A stretch of 5,122 nt of DNA from an uncultured Roseiflexaceae bacterium (lineage in GTDB: Bacteria > Chloroflexota > Chloroflexia > Chloroflexales > Roseiflexaceae), in NCBI GenBank assembly GCA_937988885.1, contig CALKHR010000165.1, positions 1-5,122 on the forward strand, in the 5' to 3' direction. This document shows positions 4,782 to 5,122 of the stretch, piece after piece. The stretch's first letter is position 1. The number at the start of each line of letters is the position of its first letter. The notes beneath the pieces are model-generated. The model saw only the letters and a list, made by a program, of their open reading frames with translations. It did not search any database and was not told the origin of the DNA. Both the position numbers and the translations under genes were made by a program.

Positions 4782-5122
4782 CGTGGCTCCTCCGCACGGG
4801 CTAAGAGATCAGCGAAAGCATAGTTGACACTGGTGACGCCAAAGTCTGGTTCACGATGGAAAGGTCGACGCACATAGTGTACCCGGTGGGCACCGCCATC
4901 TTGGAACTCGACAATCGCGAGAATAAAGTCATCGGGCTTGTTAAGCGAGTACAAAATCTCGTTCTTGGTCACGGTGATAGTCTCAGCGCCGGATATTCGT
5001 CCCTTCACCTCGATAAAGCGCAGTCGGCCTGTGCTGGGATCGCGGCTCTCGATGTCGTAGCCCAAATGCTCGTACTCGCGATCGATCGGCTCGTAGCCCA
5101 AGCTGCGCTCGCACTCCATCAC
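4778..5122 (-). CDS. C-terminal end of a probable helicase, DUF3883-type domain, cut by window edge
   Basis: The last 114 residues of a longer protein are visible; the GTG at the edge is an internal Val codon, not a start. GYDIES (23-26 region of the visible part), RFIEVKGR (Glu38, Lys40) and NEILYSLNKPDDFILAIVEF form the DUF3883 domain, whose D...ExK arrangement resembles PD-(D/E)XK nucleases. The ending HRVHYVRRPF, EPDFGVTSVNY and LLARAEEP is, in my recollection, typical of SNF2/DEAD-type helicases of restriction-like defence loci, where this domain follows the helicase core. The helicase motifs themselves are outside the window, so the helicase call is inferred. The TGA stop overlaps the ATG of the next gene (ATGA), so the two were co-translated. 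The visible part is intact. Confidence 0.75.
   Translation of the reverse strand: MMECERSLGYEPIDREYEHLGYDIESRDPSTGRLRFIEVKGRISGAETITVTKNEILYSLNKPDDFILAIVEFQDGGAHRVHYVRRPFHREPDFGVTSVNYAFADLLARAEEPR

Noticed and set aside
1..5122. CRISPR array, tRNA or rRNA genes
   Set aside because: No regularly spaced repeats, no tRNA cloverleaf and no rRNA-like segments were seen; the IVS-type gene here is in a protein gene, not in 23S rRNA.

Overview
All supported genes in this window lie on the minus strand and read from right to left. The layout suggests one defence-type operon of a bacterial chromosome that has been rearranged by insertions and gene decay. The host is not identifiable with certainty. 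Mid-range base composition, a four-helix-bundle (23S-IVS-type) gene, dispersed 'TCATCCTGA...GCGAAGCGAAG'-like repeats and many small remnants would fit a filamentous Chloroflexota such as a Herpetosiphon or Roseiflexus relative, but this is a weak inference.

In transcription order: (1) the C-terminal end of a large protein with a DUF3883-type, PD-(D/E)XK-like tail, most likely the end of a SNF2/DEAD-type helicase (5122-4778). (2) Overlapping its stop by four bases, the start of a GHKL/sacsin-N-terminal-type ATPase, now a pseudogene with two in-frame TAA codons. It breaks off at about 4263-4275. (3) A decayed IS5-family insertion sequence (about 4273-3692), missing its 5' end and internal parts. 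(4) An intact 531-residue gene with an unknown N-terminal region and a C-terminal ADP-ribosylglycohydrolase (DraG-like) domain whose key metal-binding residues are replaced (3533-1938). (5) A 334-base gene-free stretch with a perfect 18-bp stem-loop inside a possible MITE-like element, plus a dispersed-repeat-like segment. (6) A 130-residue protein of unknown function (1540-1148). (7) The N-terminal 376 codons of a DUF1156-type adenine DNA methylase (COG1743-like), running off the left edge (1129-1).

The most unusual feature is inside the methylase. Between the conserved segments ending PPVNP and starting WKGAQGLAEDVRYYG lies about 490 bp of extra DNA carrying a complete four-helix-bundle gene (540-145) on the same strand in another frame, with its own Shine-Dalgarno. 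The methylase frame nevertheless stays open through the whole insert, and the insert ends can pair in an imperfect stem, as in 23S rRNA intervening sequences.

Helicase, GHKL ATPase and DUF1156 methylase are the kind of neighbours found in restriction-like antiphage islands (DISARM-like and related systems). The loss of the ATPase, the IS remnant and the unusual DraG-like gene between them suggest that the ancestral system is partly broken or has been remodelled here.
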